From assembly GCA_002081555.1 (NCBI GenBank), contig MZNV01001196.1, positions 1 to 48,359 of the forward strand: a stretch of DNA of 48,359 nucleotides. The letters run 5' to 3'. The notes under the pieces are model-generated. The model was not told the origin of the DNA, searched no databases, and saw only the letters and a list, made by a program, of their open reading frames with translations. Each line of letters opens with the position of its first letter. Position 1 is the first letter of the stretch. The stretch comes from Protostelium mycophagum. Its lineage: Eukaryota; Evosea; Variosea; Protosteliida; Protosteliaceae. A program made the position numbers and the translations under genes. This document shows positions 24,801 through 35,677 of this stretch, piece after piece.

Positions 24801-26784
24801 ATTGGGTGACCCAATTGGCCTTTAGAGTTCTATAAGGATAAATATTATGTTGGTCATTTTTATGCTCCAAAAATAGTTTAGGCACACCTTAAGACTTACA
24901 ATAGACTATATCTACATGCATTTTATATTGCAGCTGGATTTCTGGCAAAGCCACAAATCCAAAGTACGTCAGCACGGTCCCAGTACTAGAATATTTCTCT
25001 TGTGCAGAGCATACACCACTAATGCAGCATAAAACACACACACTGAATCCATTGAAAGCAAAAAGAATTCATGACTCACGTCTCCGTAACCAAAAGTGAT
25101 CCCCGTCCCAGATATAAAAGCTGTGTGGGACTGACTGGAAGATATCCTCCTGATCGTGATCTGCCCGAGGGTCTCCATCGCTTGTGGACGTGTCACACTG
25201 TCATAATGTCTCTGGTCACCCCCACCACTACCCCAATGAAAGGCGCAAGACGCTGTCGACATGTCAAAAATGCGACATCTCTTGATGTACAAGTCGACAT
25301 CTGTCTAGTTGACATGTTGATGTCACTCACACGTCTCTTGGCAATCAATCCTCGTTCTCGCAACAAGTATCCCTTCCTTTGATCGTATATTTAATCTGTA
25401 TTCTCCACCCTTAAAGTCTCAAATAAATTAAAAATATTTTTGTTACCTTTGTCAACGTGAAATAAACTGCATATCTCCCGTTGTTCAAATCTACAACCTG
25501 CCAATGTGAACACCATACAATAGAAATGGACGCACCTCGCAGTCGACAGAGAGAGCCGCAGGAAATGTTCTGACTAATGTTGCAGAGTACTCCTGTCCTC
25601 CGCAAGTCTATTTTTAGTCATTCTATTTGTAGAGATTTGAGTCGGTACAAAATTGGCTGAGAAGGTGACAATCGCACATCTCGTTGGCTTGGTTTACAAA
25701 CATCAAAGTGCACAATTGTAGACAGCGAGATATTAAAATTCACCATAACTGTACGTCCAATGGTGAAAGTCTGGAAGACTCTCTGAATTTTTGTGTTTAA
25801 GTTGACCAACGTCGGAGCATCCTCTAACTTTATTTCGGTGGGGTCATGGACTAATTCTACACAGTGATCAATTCATGTATATTCCCACGAATTTAAAAGT
25901 GCATCTACAATGAGACAATACATGTCGCTCTGTACTTTTTGGTCTTTGATGAAAGGTGCAGTCTGAACAATCAAATCTGTTTACCTCCAAGCTTCTGAAT
26001 GTAACGTAAATTGATCTCTTTCTCTTCAATGTTTGAATACACTTCCTACCAATGTGAGATCTGATGATGAATCATGTAGATGATCAATCATACCTCTTTA
26101 ACATTGAGATCTTGAGCCCCAACATAATCCAACAAAGTCTGGAATGCGGCTTCATCGATTGTGAGCGTGGAGAGTTGGTTGAATATAACGAGATGTACAC
26201 TGTTGAGATTGGTGATGGGATTAGCATGAGCTCTCAACACCTCCACATTATTTCAGAATGAATCGTCCTCGTAGTTCATCACCTTCAATTTTTTGAAATT
26301 CCACAAGCTGAGGGGCAGTTCTTTGATGGAGTTGTGAGATATGTCCAATTCTGTGATGTTATGGAAGTAATTAATCTGCTTGAACATGAGAGTGAGAAGA
26401 GGGGGCGATTCACCTCTTTGATGTCCATCAAAAGATTATGTTGGAGATTTAATCTGGTCACTTTAGACGCCATGTAAGGTGAAAGGGCACATTTTCCCGG
26501 TCCATCGATAATCACTCTTCTCGCAATACTAAATTGTCATTCATTTTATATCATCGAAATACTCACCCAATCACACGATCTTCGCCAGTATTCACTACCC
26601 TCTCACCACTTACATCTTGTATTTCCGAGAAGTCTAGAAAGTGATATGGATCTCCAGTCACCCAAGATAAAGAGCGGAGACCCTTGTTGGACCAATCCAA
26701 ACTGGGTACCTCCCAAAAGAACACTTTTTTCTGTGCGAGGTAAATACTGTGTGCTATCGCGAACCAATCTATCGTCTGCGCCAT
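21893..26784 (-). CDS. Multi-domain LRR - RCC1 propeller - tandem BTB protein
   Basis: The start at 26784 (MAQTIDWFAIAHSIYLAQ). First come irregular LRRs (VTRLNLQHNLL; DISHNSIKELPLSLWNFKKL, about 26290-26480). A beta-rich segment follows (NTKIQRVFQTFTIGRTVMVN, about 25700-25800). RCC1-type blades come next, such as WGSGGGDQRHYDSVTRPQAM (about 25230), VCGKHSTSVLVEGG, GDVYSFGDGKHEMN and RWGSASYGQLGFGDTEDVLL (about 23280-23330). BTB 1 is GEDLMDLLRSGDFSDVVLVS ... FLVFLYAGRLSDSA. BTB 2 is EEIVIHAHRSLLSRGEYFRR ... VLCLLEWIYTDDIEEL, followed by a BACK-like helical end (LKDICSALVRQEMDHETVSY) and a stop at 21893. Family knowledge: BTB-BACK proteins are often Cullin-3 substrate adaptors and RCC1 propellers bind partners, so a ubiquitin-ligase adaptor role is inferred. 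Introns are many; acceptors at 22797-22803 and 25491-25497 read gttgtag. The middle (23.5-25 kb) has the least certain exons. Confidence 0.7.
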
Positions 26785-27019
26785 TTCGTTTTTGGAATGA
26801 TGCCGATGTTTGTGTGTTTCTCCTCACAATTTCATTTCGGCGAACTGGCTTCCCCGAACAAGGTGCCGATGACGTCACCAGAGCAGGCAGAACAACTGCA
26901 GGTATTGTCAGAAACCACCAGAAACAAGCCCGCATGGACCGTCCTCTCTCTATGACACCACATCACATCCCTTGTACAAAAATAAAACGAGTGGCTTAAA
27001 TATATAATATTTATTCTTC
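26785..27019. other. Intergenic gap: LRR-RCC1-BTB promoter side and FTR1 3' end
   Basis: Both neighbours read leftward. 26985-27019 holds ATATTTAT and aataaaacgag-type AT-rich signals that fit the 3' end of FTR1 on the minus strand. The remainder would be 5' flank of the BTB gene. An open frame on the plus strand (26646-26999) is the shadow of the BTB gene's first exon. Confidence 0.35.
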
Positions 27020-28416
27020 TCATGCTTCTATTGCCTCCTTTTGGATGAGTCCTGTCTTTTCCTCTGGGATTCCGCTGTCTTTTCTTGCCTTCCTCTTCTC
27101 CTTCACTCTGAGGACGAATAACCAAACTGTGACTGCGATCCAATAGACGCAGTAGCTGGAGATGCTTCCGTCTGTGGCTGTGCCTTGCCAGCCGAGAACA
27201 GAGTTGAAGACACCCCAACCGCCTGTGCGCTGCTCTGGATTTGTTCCTGGAATATGCCACACCATTGTAGACGTCTGAAACCATGAGTTTGACCACGACG
27301 TACATGATGATGTCGACGAACGAAACAAAATGTACAGGATGAAGCATTACCCTGAATGATCCGGGACCATCACCAAGTGATTCCAGGTCGTCTAATTGAA
27401 GACCACCACACTTGACATTGTAATAGTATGTCTGGAAGAACCATATCGCTCTGCTCGCCAGCCCAGCCGCCACCAGCAGCAATACACAGGTTGATGCGAC
27501 CAGGAAGTAATGGATCTTCAGAGACACACCTCCACGCCAGATGATGTAACCGATCAGAGAACCACAGAGTACACCGGTCACCGCTGCGAGAGGGATGGAC
27601 TTGCCAGACTCAGCCAAAGATACACCACCCATAAAGACGACAGACTCCAGGCCTTCTCTGAGAACAGTAACCATTGGAAGTATGAACAGAGCCCATCTCT
27701 GCTTTCCGCCCGATTTTTTGCCTCTGAATTGGACATTGAGGAATCTGAACACATAAATGAGTGGAAGTGATGTCGTATTGTACGTACCTCTTTATGGCAG
27801 ACTGCTTTGATTGATGTTGGTCTTCGGAATGGAGTTCATCATCGACAGGGAATGCCTTTGTCAGCTTCTGTTTCCATTTGTTCTGAAGTTTGGGCACTCG
27901 CAACATGGCCAAACTCATCAATGTGATGAGAAGAGCAGCTATTATTGAGAAGCATCCCTCCCATAAATCTTCCGATTTCGCCCACAGATCAGAAGCAAAC
28001 GTGTACCAACTAATAAAATGAGTCGAAGTTGCAAGGATGAAATGAAGCTCACACAACGATGAAAATGACACCGATGATAATGGCGATGAAGAGTCCAACC
28101 GCAGCTCCCGCCCAAATCTGATACGTGTTAGAGCAGAACACTCGTAAAGAGACTCACCTGGAATTTCATGTGTGATTTTATGACATCAGACCTTCTTGCA
28201 TTTTGTTGTGAAGTCTCCTCATCTGTTGTTTCAGTATCGCCCTTGAGGTCGAGTTTCTCGACTAAAGAAAGGAGGACAGAAACGATGATGGCTGCCTCTA
28301 AGGTCTCCCTAACTTCGGATATCAATCTTAAATCAGAAATGAACAGACGGAATGAATTTCTTACATAGAATAAAGAAGATAGCAACACTAAAATAGTCGT
28401 TTTCGGCGCTGACCAT
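27020..28416 (-). CDS. High-affinity iron permease, FTR1 family
   Basis: Moves ferric iron produced by a partner ferroxidase across the plasma membrane. The start at 28416 gives MVSAENDYFSVAIFFILF, and after a 47-nt intron the first essential motif RETLE (within FRETLEAAIIVSVLLSLV). The second motif REGLE appears in VTVLREGLESVVFMGGVSL (about 27640-27680). Other helices: IAIIIGVIFIVV, CFSIIAALLITLMSLAMLRV, SIPLAAVTGVLCGSLIGYII, HYFLVASTCVLLLVAAGLA, and WIAVTVWLFVLRVKEKRKAR near the C-terminus. GTNPEQRTGGWGVFNSVLGW is also a family signature. The stop is at 27020. It diverges from the multicopper ferroxidase gene 708 bp away, which supports a joint uptake complex. Both REXLE motifs are intact, so it should be functional. 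Confidence 0.9.
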
Positions 28417-29123
28417 CCTGTTAACAATGGGAGGGTGTGATGTCTGCCTTCGGGGATTTCGAAATAATTTCTCCGAAATTGAGATCGAAAAAAGATCGGG
28501 GATTTGATGCATTCAGAAGACAAGCTTGGTACTTGGGTAGGTGGATAATTGTACAGGTCGAGAGTGTCTTCTTTCTGATCATCTGTTCTTCAAAAACCTA
28601 TTATATATTTCGAAACACTGTGGATATGCCCTCTCCTGAAGGGGGAGTCGACATGGGCGGCCAACCAAAGCAGCCTTCTCCGGAAAATGTACTCAAGACA
28701 ATTATAGGAGTGGGGATATCTCTTATAACTCGAGTTACTTGAAAAGGGAGGAAGGTACAGCCACACAAAAATTAACGCACTAAGTCCATCATGGAATGTA
28801 CAATCTATTAACATATTCTTGCAAATCTGTAAATTATACTTCTGTACACTATATTTGGCCGGGTAAACGATTTGTCAGTGGCCGCATGGCGTACTATCCT
28901 GTGTCAGACCCAAAAGTCACTCTGGGGGCAAGGGTTCCTCGTACGATAAACATGCTATCGCCGGTTGTAGAATTCCAAAGATTCATGAGATGTCAGCTTT
29001 CCACCAAAAAATGATTAAAATAGATTAAATCAAGAACAAATCGGGAAATTGAATTTTTCCGTTCCAACTCCCCGAAACCCTTCTTCTTGGACTTCGCAAC
29101 TTTTAGAAACGACCGATCTAAGC
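28417..29123. promoter_or_regulatory. Bidirectional promoter region of the FTR1/ferroxidase pair
   Basis: The 707-bp gap between two head-to-head genes of one pathway, so shared iron-responsive control is expected, but I could not identify a GATA or other iron element with confidence. It contains AT-rich DNA, several TGATAA/GATA-like hexamers by chance density, and one small plus-strand ORF (28626-28742). Confidence 0.5.
28626..28742 (+). CDS. Possible small 38-aa membrane peptide in the FTR1/ferroxidase gap
   Basis: ATG at 28626 to TGA at 28740-28742. The peptide starts MPSPEGGVDMGGQPKQPSPE and ends in a short hydrophobic stretch, VLKTIIGVGISLITRV, resembling the layout of small tail-anchored or TOM-type peptides. 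I recognise no homologue. It lies inside a promoter region, so it may be a chance frame or a transcript leader; the composition is the only support. Confidence 0.25.
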   Translation: MPSPEGGVDMGGQPKQPSPENVLKTIIGVGISLITRVT

Positions 29124-31864
29124 ATGAGCCACGCTTTGAAGGCCAGCATACTCTTATTCTCATTGATATATTCATGTTGTGGTGATGTCATCTTTCATAA
29201 TTGGGACGTGAGCTGGATCTCTGACGTTAATCCGGATGGCGCTTTCCCTCGTCGTGCCATTGGTGTTAATGGAAAGTGGCCGATGGAACCTATATACACA
29301 CATGTCGGTGATGAACTCATCCTGAACGTCACTAATCATTTGGACTCTTTTGTGAGCATACATTTCCATGGACTCCTCTTCCACAACACAACCTTCTTCG
29401 ATGGAGCTACCATGACTAGTCAGTGTGGCATCCCCTCTGGGTCTACTTTTAAATACCACATCCCAATTCAGAACTGGCCAGGCACCTACTACATCCACGC
29501 TCACTCCAACGGACAATACACAGACGGATTAAGAACACCCCACGTCATCTTGCCACCTCGAAACAGTTCTGACCTACAGAACCTCATCGACATTAATCTT
29601 GGAAACGAGATCAATCTGACCAATCTCACCCTCTCTGAGGTGATTACCTTCTCAATCACAAATCGAGACCGGATCATTTTCTCTCATTTTTTAACCCATC
29701 AGGTTCCATACATGAACGGAACTGATTATGAAGATGAATACATAGTCGCTCTGGGAGATTGGTACCACCAAGAACATTCTGTTCTGATCAAGAAGTTTCT
29801 GTCTGAATTTAACCCAACGGGCGCCGAACCAGTTCCAGAGTCTGGACTAATCCATTTCTATTACTGGAATCAAGTAGTTCCGGGTTTCAATGAGGCCGCA
29901 AACATCACCTTTGTTCCCGGAAATAGGTGAGTCTTGCATCATATGGTATTCTTGTGCAGAGGAAGCATCTCATCTGATTGTGAAAGACATAATTTATATA
30001 AGCTCTGTACAGTCGTAGAATGGCACTTTGTGCACACTAGTAGGATGACACATCCACCTGCTCTGTATCTTGCTGCAATAATTTTTATTGATATTCTCTT
30101 TATGTACAATATATATCCCGCCTCTTTATATGTTTATGCATCTGCCACAACGACCTTTTTGTCTGAGTAGTCTGCAGATATAGACTTAGATTCATCAATC
30201 TGAGCTCCTTCGCGATGTGGTACGTGTGGCTAGAAGGTCACGATATGGAGATCATAGAGGTGGACGGTGTTGACGTCACCAGAAGCCCCGTGAAGGTGTG
30301 TTGAATGATTCTCCGTTATGATATTATTGTTCCTGCACTAATATAGACGAATCGATATAACACTGCGGCAGAGCCACAGCATTTGTCTAAGCAAATGCAA
30401 CAACACCATAATTCGCCCGAATAAACCTCATCATATTAGATATTCGATATCTCTGTGTCACAAAGGGTCAGCGTCTTGGTGCACGCCAAGAACGAGACGT
30501 CACTCAACTATAAGCTTCATGGAAATATGGACATCGAGATGTTTGACGTGGCAGCAAGGCCGGAGAACCTACGGGTCAATTTCACCTCGAATATTATTTA
30601 CAGTAAAGATGCACCCTTCTACAACGCGACACATGAGGATTTATTCGAGGACACAGACGCATACCCCCTCATGACTGACGTGTCACTGAATCCTGTAATC
30701 GTCATGACAACACAACGTCAAACTGACAGGTGACAGGTGTACCCACAGCCCACATTACCTGACCCGTACCTGAACATATCCCTTAACGTGAACTTTGGCG
30801 TTATGGACGACGGTAACAACCACGGCCAGTTTAACAACAAGACTTACCTCTTCGCCAAAATGCCTACTTTTTTGACAGTCATGAGCATGGGAAATTATTC
30901 CAAAGATCCCAGAATTTACGGCGAAAATTCCAACGTTTACGTATTGGAAGGGGACAAGGTGGGTGTCTCTTGTCGACATGTCGACAGTTGACAATGTACA
31001 GGTGGTACAATTGGTCGTCTACAACTGGGATGCAAACTCACATCCGTTCCATTTCCATGGACACAAATTCCAGGTGAGATGTCATTTTGACAACAAAGAC
31101 ACAGAGATGTATTGACATATATCAAGGTGGTCAGCAGGTCTGACAACGGCAGTGTCGACCCCCTCCGTGATGGTGTTGTAGAACAAGAGAACCCCATCCG
31201 AAGAGATGCCGTTACTGTACCGGGAGGTGGCGGTAACGTCGCGTTAAGGTTCAGAACTGTGAATCCAGGAACATGGTGAGTGATGACGTCATCAAATCTA
31301 CTCGTCACCAAAACCCTAAAACCCCAAGTCAACATTGCACTAGAGATCACGAAATACAGACTTAGATAATCACAGGTTGTTCCACTGCCACATCCAATGG
31401 CATTTTGAGTCAGGACTTGCAGTGCAGTTTATCGAAGATCCTGTCGCACAGCAAGAATTCAAGATCCCAGACCAAATCATCGAGCAATGCAAAGCACAAG
31501 GTGAACGGTTTAACTTTGAAAGAATCCCAACAATACAACAACACAAAAATACCCAAAGAATGTTGAGAGATGGAGATTTATTGGTTCAGGAATACCAACA
31601 AAAGGTAATGGTGCAGGAAACATGTCACCATACGATCTGAATGGACAGAGCGGTCCAGTGAGGCAGATTGAAATGGGATGGACAAAGAAGGCCATCGTGA
31701 GTCTTTTTTTTGACTTTTTGTCAACTGATCTCGATGATGTGGTATCTAAACATGGTCAGGGTGCTCTTGCGGCTTGCATCATCAGTGCATTGATCGGCAT
31801 GGCTGCTGTGATCCTGTACAGCATGGACATACAAGCAGAAGTCGCCGCGAAGAAGGACCTTTAG
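29124..31864 (+). CDS. Fet3-type multicopper ferroxidase with C-terminal membrane anchor
   Basis: Oxidises Fe(II) to Fe(III) at the cell surface for FTR1. Signal peptide MSHALKASILLFSLIYSC. Copper ligands: SIHFHGLLFHNTTFFDG (HxH), YYIHAHSNGQYTDG (second HxH), SHPFHFHGHKFQ (about 31040-31070) and LFHCHIQWHFESG (31378-31416, the HCH-x3-H type 1/3 ligands). ALGDWYHQEHSVLI and FNPTGAEPVP are diagnostic of Fet3-like enzymes, the Glu in DWYHQE being at the position of the iron-site Glu of yeast Fet3. IFDISVSQRVSVLVHAKN follows a 150-nt intron. The final exon encodes GALAACIISALIGMAAVILY, a membrane helix, then AEVAAKKDL-stop. Introns at about 29928-30176, 30297-30437, 30693-30734, 30958-30999 and 31072-31126, the short ones rich in TGACA. 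The ATG at 29124 was chosen because it directly begins the signal peptide. Confidence 0.9.
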
Positions 31865-32320
31865 ATATATAGATGAATAAAGAAAAAGAAGCCTTTTGTT
31901 TGAAGCTGGACACGAGTTTTTCGAGGTCTTTCTGTGCGTGCTCTAAGACATTATTTTACATGTTATAGATTCTGGATGAACATCGTGAGAAACGAAAATG
32001 CTTGCCACCTCTAATGAAGAAACTTCAATTTTGAAGGGGATGAAATACCCTAGATAAATACAGCTCGATGAACAGAATCGGAGGATGACTTTTGATGAAT
32101 GAGGGCATGCCCGAAAGAGTGCCCCGGGTTTTGTCGAGAAGACACGCCTTTGGGCAAACCGTGATTTCATAGAAGATGATTTCTGTTGTGATGCGAAGAA
32201 CAAAAATGTTCTTCGAAACCCGGAAACACTCTAAATACGCGTTTACTAACGTAATTCCATTGGTCTTACCGGCATCCAAATCAAGGCTGAAGTCTTCGAT
32301 CATTAACAACGACACACAAC
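31865..32320. other. Intergenic region before the LITAF gene
   Basis: Begins with AATAAA-like 'gaataaagaaaaag' (31874-31887), the likely polyadenylation signal of the ferroxidase gene. The rest should include the promoter of the downstream gene. Minus-strand open frames here (31943-32372) show no domain and partly overlap the LITAF exon; not credited. Confidence 0.45.
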
Positions 32321-32829
32321 ATGGGACAAGAAGCAGGACCACCACAACAACCATATCCCCAGGGATACCCACAACAACAGCCAGTGTATCCTCAAGGAGG
32401 TTATCCGCCCCAAGATCCTAACTACCCACCTCCTCAAGGCTATCCTTCCCCTCCTCAATATGGCGAGCTTCCTTCTCTTCAACCAACGACTGTAGTCATG
32501 GTCCATCAGAACGTAGTATGGGGCGAATTGTGAGATCGAAATGATTACGATTCTTCTGACATTCCGATAGACCCCAACAACACACCTGCCAGTTCTGTAA
32601 CGCTACTGTTACGACAAACGTTATTCACGAGACGGGTGCCTTCACTTGGCTTGTAGCTGGTGGAATCTGTATCGTCGGCTGCTGGCTCGGCTGCTGTCTC
32701 ATTCCCTTCTGTGTTGATGGCTGCAAGGACATCATCCACTCCTGCCCCAACTGCAACAGACCAGTCGGGTATGTCCTCCCCACCATCTACATTTTCTGAT
32801 CTAATCACAGAAAGAAATCCAGACTCTGA
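32321..32829 (+). CDS. LITAF-domain membrane protein with Pro/Gln/Tyr-rich N-terminus
   Basis: The start at 32321 opens a proline-rich leader of repeated PQGYP/PQQP/YPPP (MGQEAGPPQQPYPQGYPQ ...) ending LQPTTVVMVHQN. After an intron, the LITAF domain has the first CxxC pair (TCQFCNATVTTNV), a central hydrophobic Cys-rich insertion (WLVAGGICIVGCWLGCCLIP), and the second CxxC (HSCPNCNRPVG). The last exon adds KKSRL and a stop at 32827-32829. Family knowledge: LITAF/SIMPLE proteins are monotopic, zinc-binding membrane proteins on late endosomes/lysosomes; PY-like motifs in the N-terminus recruit ESCRT or NEDD4-type partners. An endosomal location is inferred from the family. Two introns, both with gt/ag ends. 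Confidence 0.85.
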
Positions 32830-33126
32830 GCTGTACATCTTATTCTTTATTATAAACTCGGAACGATACGAACTCTGCCTTCATGCCATCATTGTCTTTT
32901 CTGTTGGCTTTGGAAAAGCTTGAAATTGTTGAAAGATGTAGTGGGTCTCCCACCTAATTGTTCATATCGTCTGGTAGCCTTGTCAGAAAATGGAAGACCA
33001 ACACAAAGTTACCTAACATTTCCTTCATGAGCCATTGATTCATCGTCTTATGATGTGGAAATTCATCACAAAATTTTAATCAGTGAAAGACATCTTTTTT
33101 GTACGACAACACTCCCACCAGGCTCC

Positions 33127-33823
33127 ATGGAGCCTCTTGTTCTCTTTGCTCATCATCTGATTTGCTTCAGAATCTGCATCACGTGCGCATGTTCTGATGA
33201 GGAAATAAATTCTACATATAAATCACCTCCTCAGCAAAGATACGGCGAGGTTGTAGAAGATAACCCCAACTTTATCAAAATGTGGAAGCAGCTGATCGCA
33301 GCGGTATCTGCCGCCCATTCCCAGTGGTCTGATTTCAAGACGCTGTCAGTGTCAATTTGACGCATTTGATTTCGCGGTGCAAGTGTAATATAAATTCTTT
33401 TATTTGCCAGCAATTGAAACAGCCACCAAGCAGAGTGGCCCAACTATATTCTACACAGAATTAATTGGAAACTTGGAGATGTCACTGTCTGAGAACCCAC
33501 ACAACCGGTAGAATTTTGGATCATCTCTTGGTTTCTCATTTGATGGCCCAGTGAGCAGGAACCCCACCATAATAATTACAGCTGATTTCAATTTGGCTAT
33601 AAACAGCAGACTCCTAGTTCTATCATATTACAAAAGTGATCTTCCCACTCCTCGTTGGCTGATACTTCTTTCATATCTTCGCCATCTCTCTGATCTCGGC
33701 TTCGGTCATGTCATAAGATTCGAACCGAGCGAGCTTGATGAGCTTTTCGCTCATGTCTTTTGTTTAAGAAATGCATCTATATTATTCATCGTCTGTCTCA
33801 CAGAACATAAATGTAAAAAATAA
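33127..33823 (+). CDS. Uncertain hypothetical gene with hydrophobic N-terminus
   Basis: An ATG at 33127 opens a hydrophobic leader (MEPLVLFAHHLICFRICI) followed by Cys and acidic residues, then a stretch with good codon quality (NPNFIKMWKQLIAAVSAAHS, about 33270-33320). Later frames QSGPTIFYTELIGNLEMSLS (about 33430-33480) and FNLAINSRLLVLSYY look coding but could not be joined in frame with a convincing GT/AG pair. No family is recognised. It may be a real short gene with misjudged introns or decayed. The preceding 32830-33126 shows nothing else. Confidence 0.25.
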
Positions 33824-33859
33824 ATATAAAAATACAAATCATTTCAACAATAATATATT

Positions 33860-35369
33860 TTAGAACTGGGCTCCAGTGACAAGGTTCTTCAACAGAGCGA
33901 GGGCAGCTCTTGGCTGGTCGTGGGGGACCATGTGTCCAGCCTGGTAGACTCTGACAAAGTCCAAGAGTCCAGAGCTCTGGACAGTTCCTGCAGAGCTGCC
34001 TCCGACCTTCCAGTCTCTGACGGGTGCCTTCTGGAATGTCTTCTGTCCGGACCACTTGAGAGCATTTACCCACATGTGTCCTCCGACCCAGTTGCAGATA
34101 AAGTCGAGGTCACCGTTGTAGACGACGACACGGATACCGTGCTCGAGGACGAGGGGGAGCTCGAAAGCAAAAGACTCGAGTCTGTCTACTCCAAACATGG
34201 CGTTGACAGAGTCTGTGCAAGGCTCCCAGTCGTTTACCTTAACTCCGAGCTTCTGCTGGACAGAGGCAGTCTGATGGTGATTAATCATTTGAAAAATGAT
34301 GACTATAGAAGATGGGAGCTCACGTTAAGGTAGGTGGAGATGTCAGAGAAGTCGTAGCAAAGTGGAGGGGGGTCACATTGCAACTTGATGTTGTAGACGT
34401 TCAAGTCACCGATGATATTTCCTACGATGGAGTTGCAAGTGTAAGAAGCATCATCCCAGTCCTGCTGTTGGATATATTGTTCGCATTGTTGGGTAGTCTG
34501 GTTGATTTGGGCCCATGTGTCCTTGTCGATGAGTCCATTGTCGAAACCAAACTTTCCGTATCCTGGGTATTGGTGGTAGGGGTCGACCCAGCCATTTCCA
34601 AGTCCGATACCCTTGAAGTTGATCTTAAAGTTGCCCTTCTGTGCTTCCTTTACAAGCTTGTAGGCGACGGCAGGTACATAGTGTCCACCCTGATTGAGAT
34701 AAACATGGAGGATCATACAAATTGGACTCACGTAAGACTCTCCGACGATGTAGAATTCGTTCTTGGCGTATTGAGGGTACTTCTGGAAGAACTTGGTAAG
34801 GAAGGTGAACATCTCCTCTCCGACCTTCATCTCGTGAGAAAACATACACCAGATGATCTCTAACCTGCTGTTCGTCGGTGACGTATTCCTCGTTGGCATA
34901 AGAGAAACCAGTTCCAACGGGCTGGTCAATGTAGAGAAGGTTGGCGAACTTGTTCCATGAGTAAGGGTTAGGAGACAAGGTCTGGTTGGGTTGGACGGTG
35001 AATGGTCCATTTTCGAAGAAAAGAGCCAACTCAGAGGAGCAGCCAGGTCCTCCTGTCATCCACAGAACAGTGGGTGCAGTGGCAGGTGCAGATTGGGACT
35101 CGAACATCCAGTAGAACTACGATAGGTCAGACGTCTCTCTTTGGGCCATGTCATGGGCTCACCAAGTTGGCATCGTAATCAGTGTTGACGTTGATGTAAC
35201 CGTAGTGTTGTGCAACACCTCTAGGCAGAGGCTTGTCCTACAAAGAGTTAAAAGACTGCTCACACCTCCAAATCTTTAGACTCACCTTGACGACGTTAGC
35301 GAGTCTACTGTTTCCCCTGAGGGCGAATGTGGCGACCACGAAACAGGCAAGAAGGACCGCGGTTCTCAT
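33860..35369 (-). CDS. Serine carboxypeptidase (peptidase family S10)
   Basis: Lysosomal or secreted exopeptidase removing C-terminal residues at acidic pH. The start at 35369 gives a signal peptide (MRTAVLLACFVVATFALRG). VNTDYDANLFYWMFESQS, then WMTGGPGCSSELALFFENGP (oxyanion region), YIDQPVGTGFSY, and the catalytic Ser in GESY (about 34740) with GGHYVPA across a 46-nt intron. IGLGNGWVDPYHQYPGYGKF is the downstream signature. Catalytic Asp is in YNGDLDFICNWVG (about 34120) and His in YQAGHMVPHDQPRAAL (about 33910). The stop is at 33860. All three triad residues are present, so it should be active. An intron falls inside the GESYaGG active-site signature. Long plus-strand frames opposite it (33920-34333, 34312-34863) are shadows. 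Confidence 0.92.
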
Positions 35370-35677
35370 GGTGTTTTGGTTGCGTGTTGTGTGAATTCGC
35401 GCTCAAAATTGTGAAGCCAAACATTTGGCAAATCATCGTACTACCCCGAGAACCCATTTTCCGCGGACTTCACCGTTTCTATTTCCCCGCGGGCAAATCA
35501 CACGTCACAACTACAACCAGACAATTCTTCTCCGCGACAATGTCAAATTCAACGGTAGAGCTTTGCGTTAACGATGGTGCTGATCACGTCTTGTTACCGT
35601 GCATATGATAACAACAGGAGTTTGTAAAGTGCCACAACAGACGTTCACAAATCAGATCGAGTTTGATTCGGTACAAA
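35370..35677. promoter_or_regulatory. Divergent intergenic region, carboxypeptidase and sorbitol dehydrogenase
   Basis: The two genes read away from each other, so this 308-bp stretch should carry both promoters. It contains a 'gtacaaaatg' start context and no recognisable binding site. Short frames here have no domain. Confidence 0.4.

Noticed and set aside
25071-25382. Plus-strand 103-codon frame near 25.2 kb
   Set aside because: Lies opposite an RCC1-repeat exon (GSGGGDQRHYDSVTRP) and has no recognisable domain.
30362-30405. GCATTTG-tctaag-CAAATGC hairpin in a ferroxidase intron as a regulatory RNA element
   Set aside because: Only 7 bp arms in an ordinary intron; too short to support more than chance.
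33920-34863. Long plus-strand open frames (137 and 183 codons) opposite the serine carboxypeptidase
   Set aside because: They mirror highly conserved, biased-codon exons of a clear S10 peptidase on the minus strand, and their translations show no domain.
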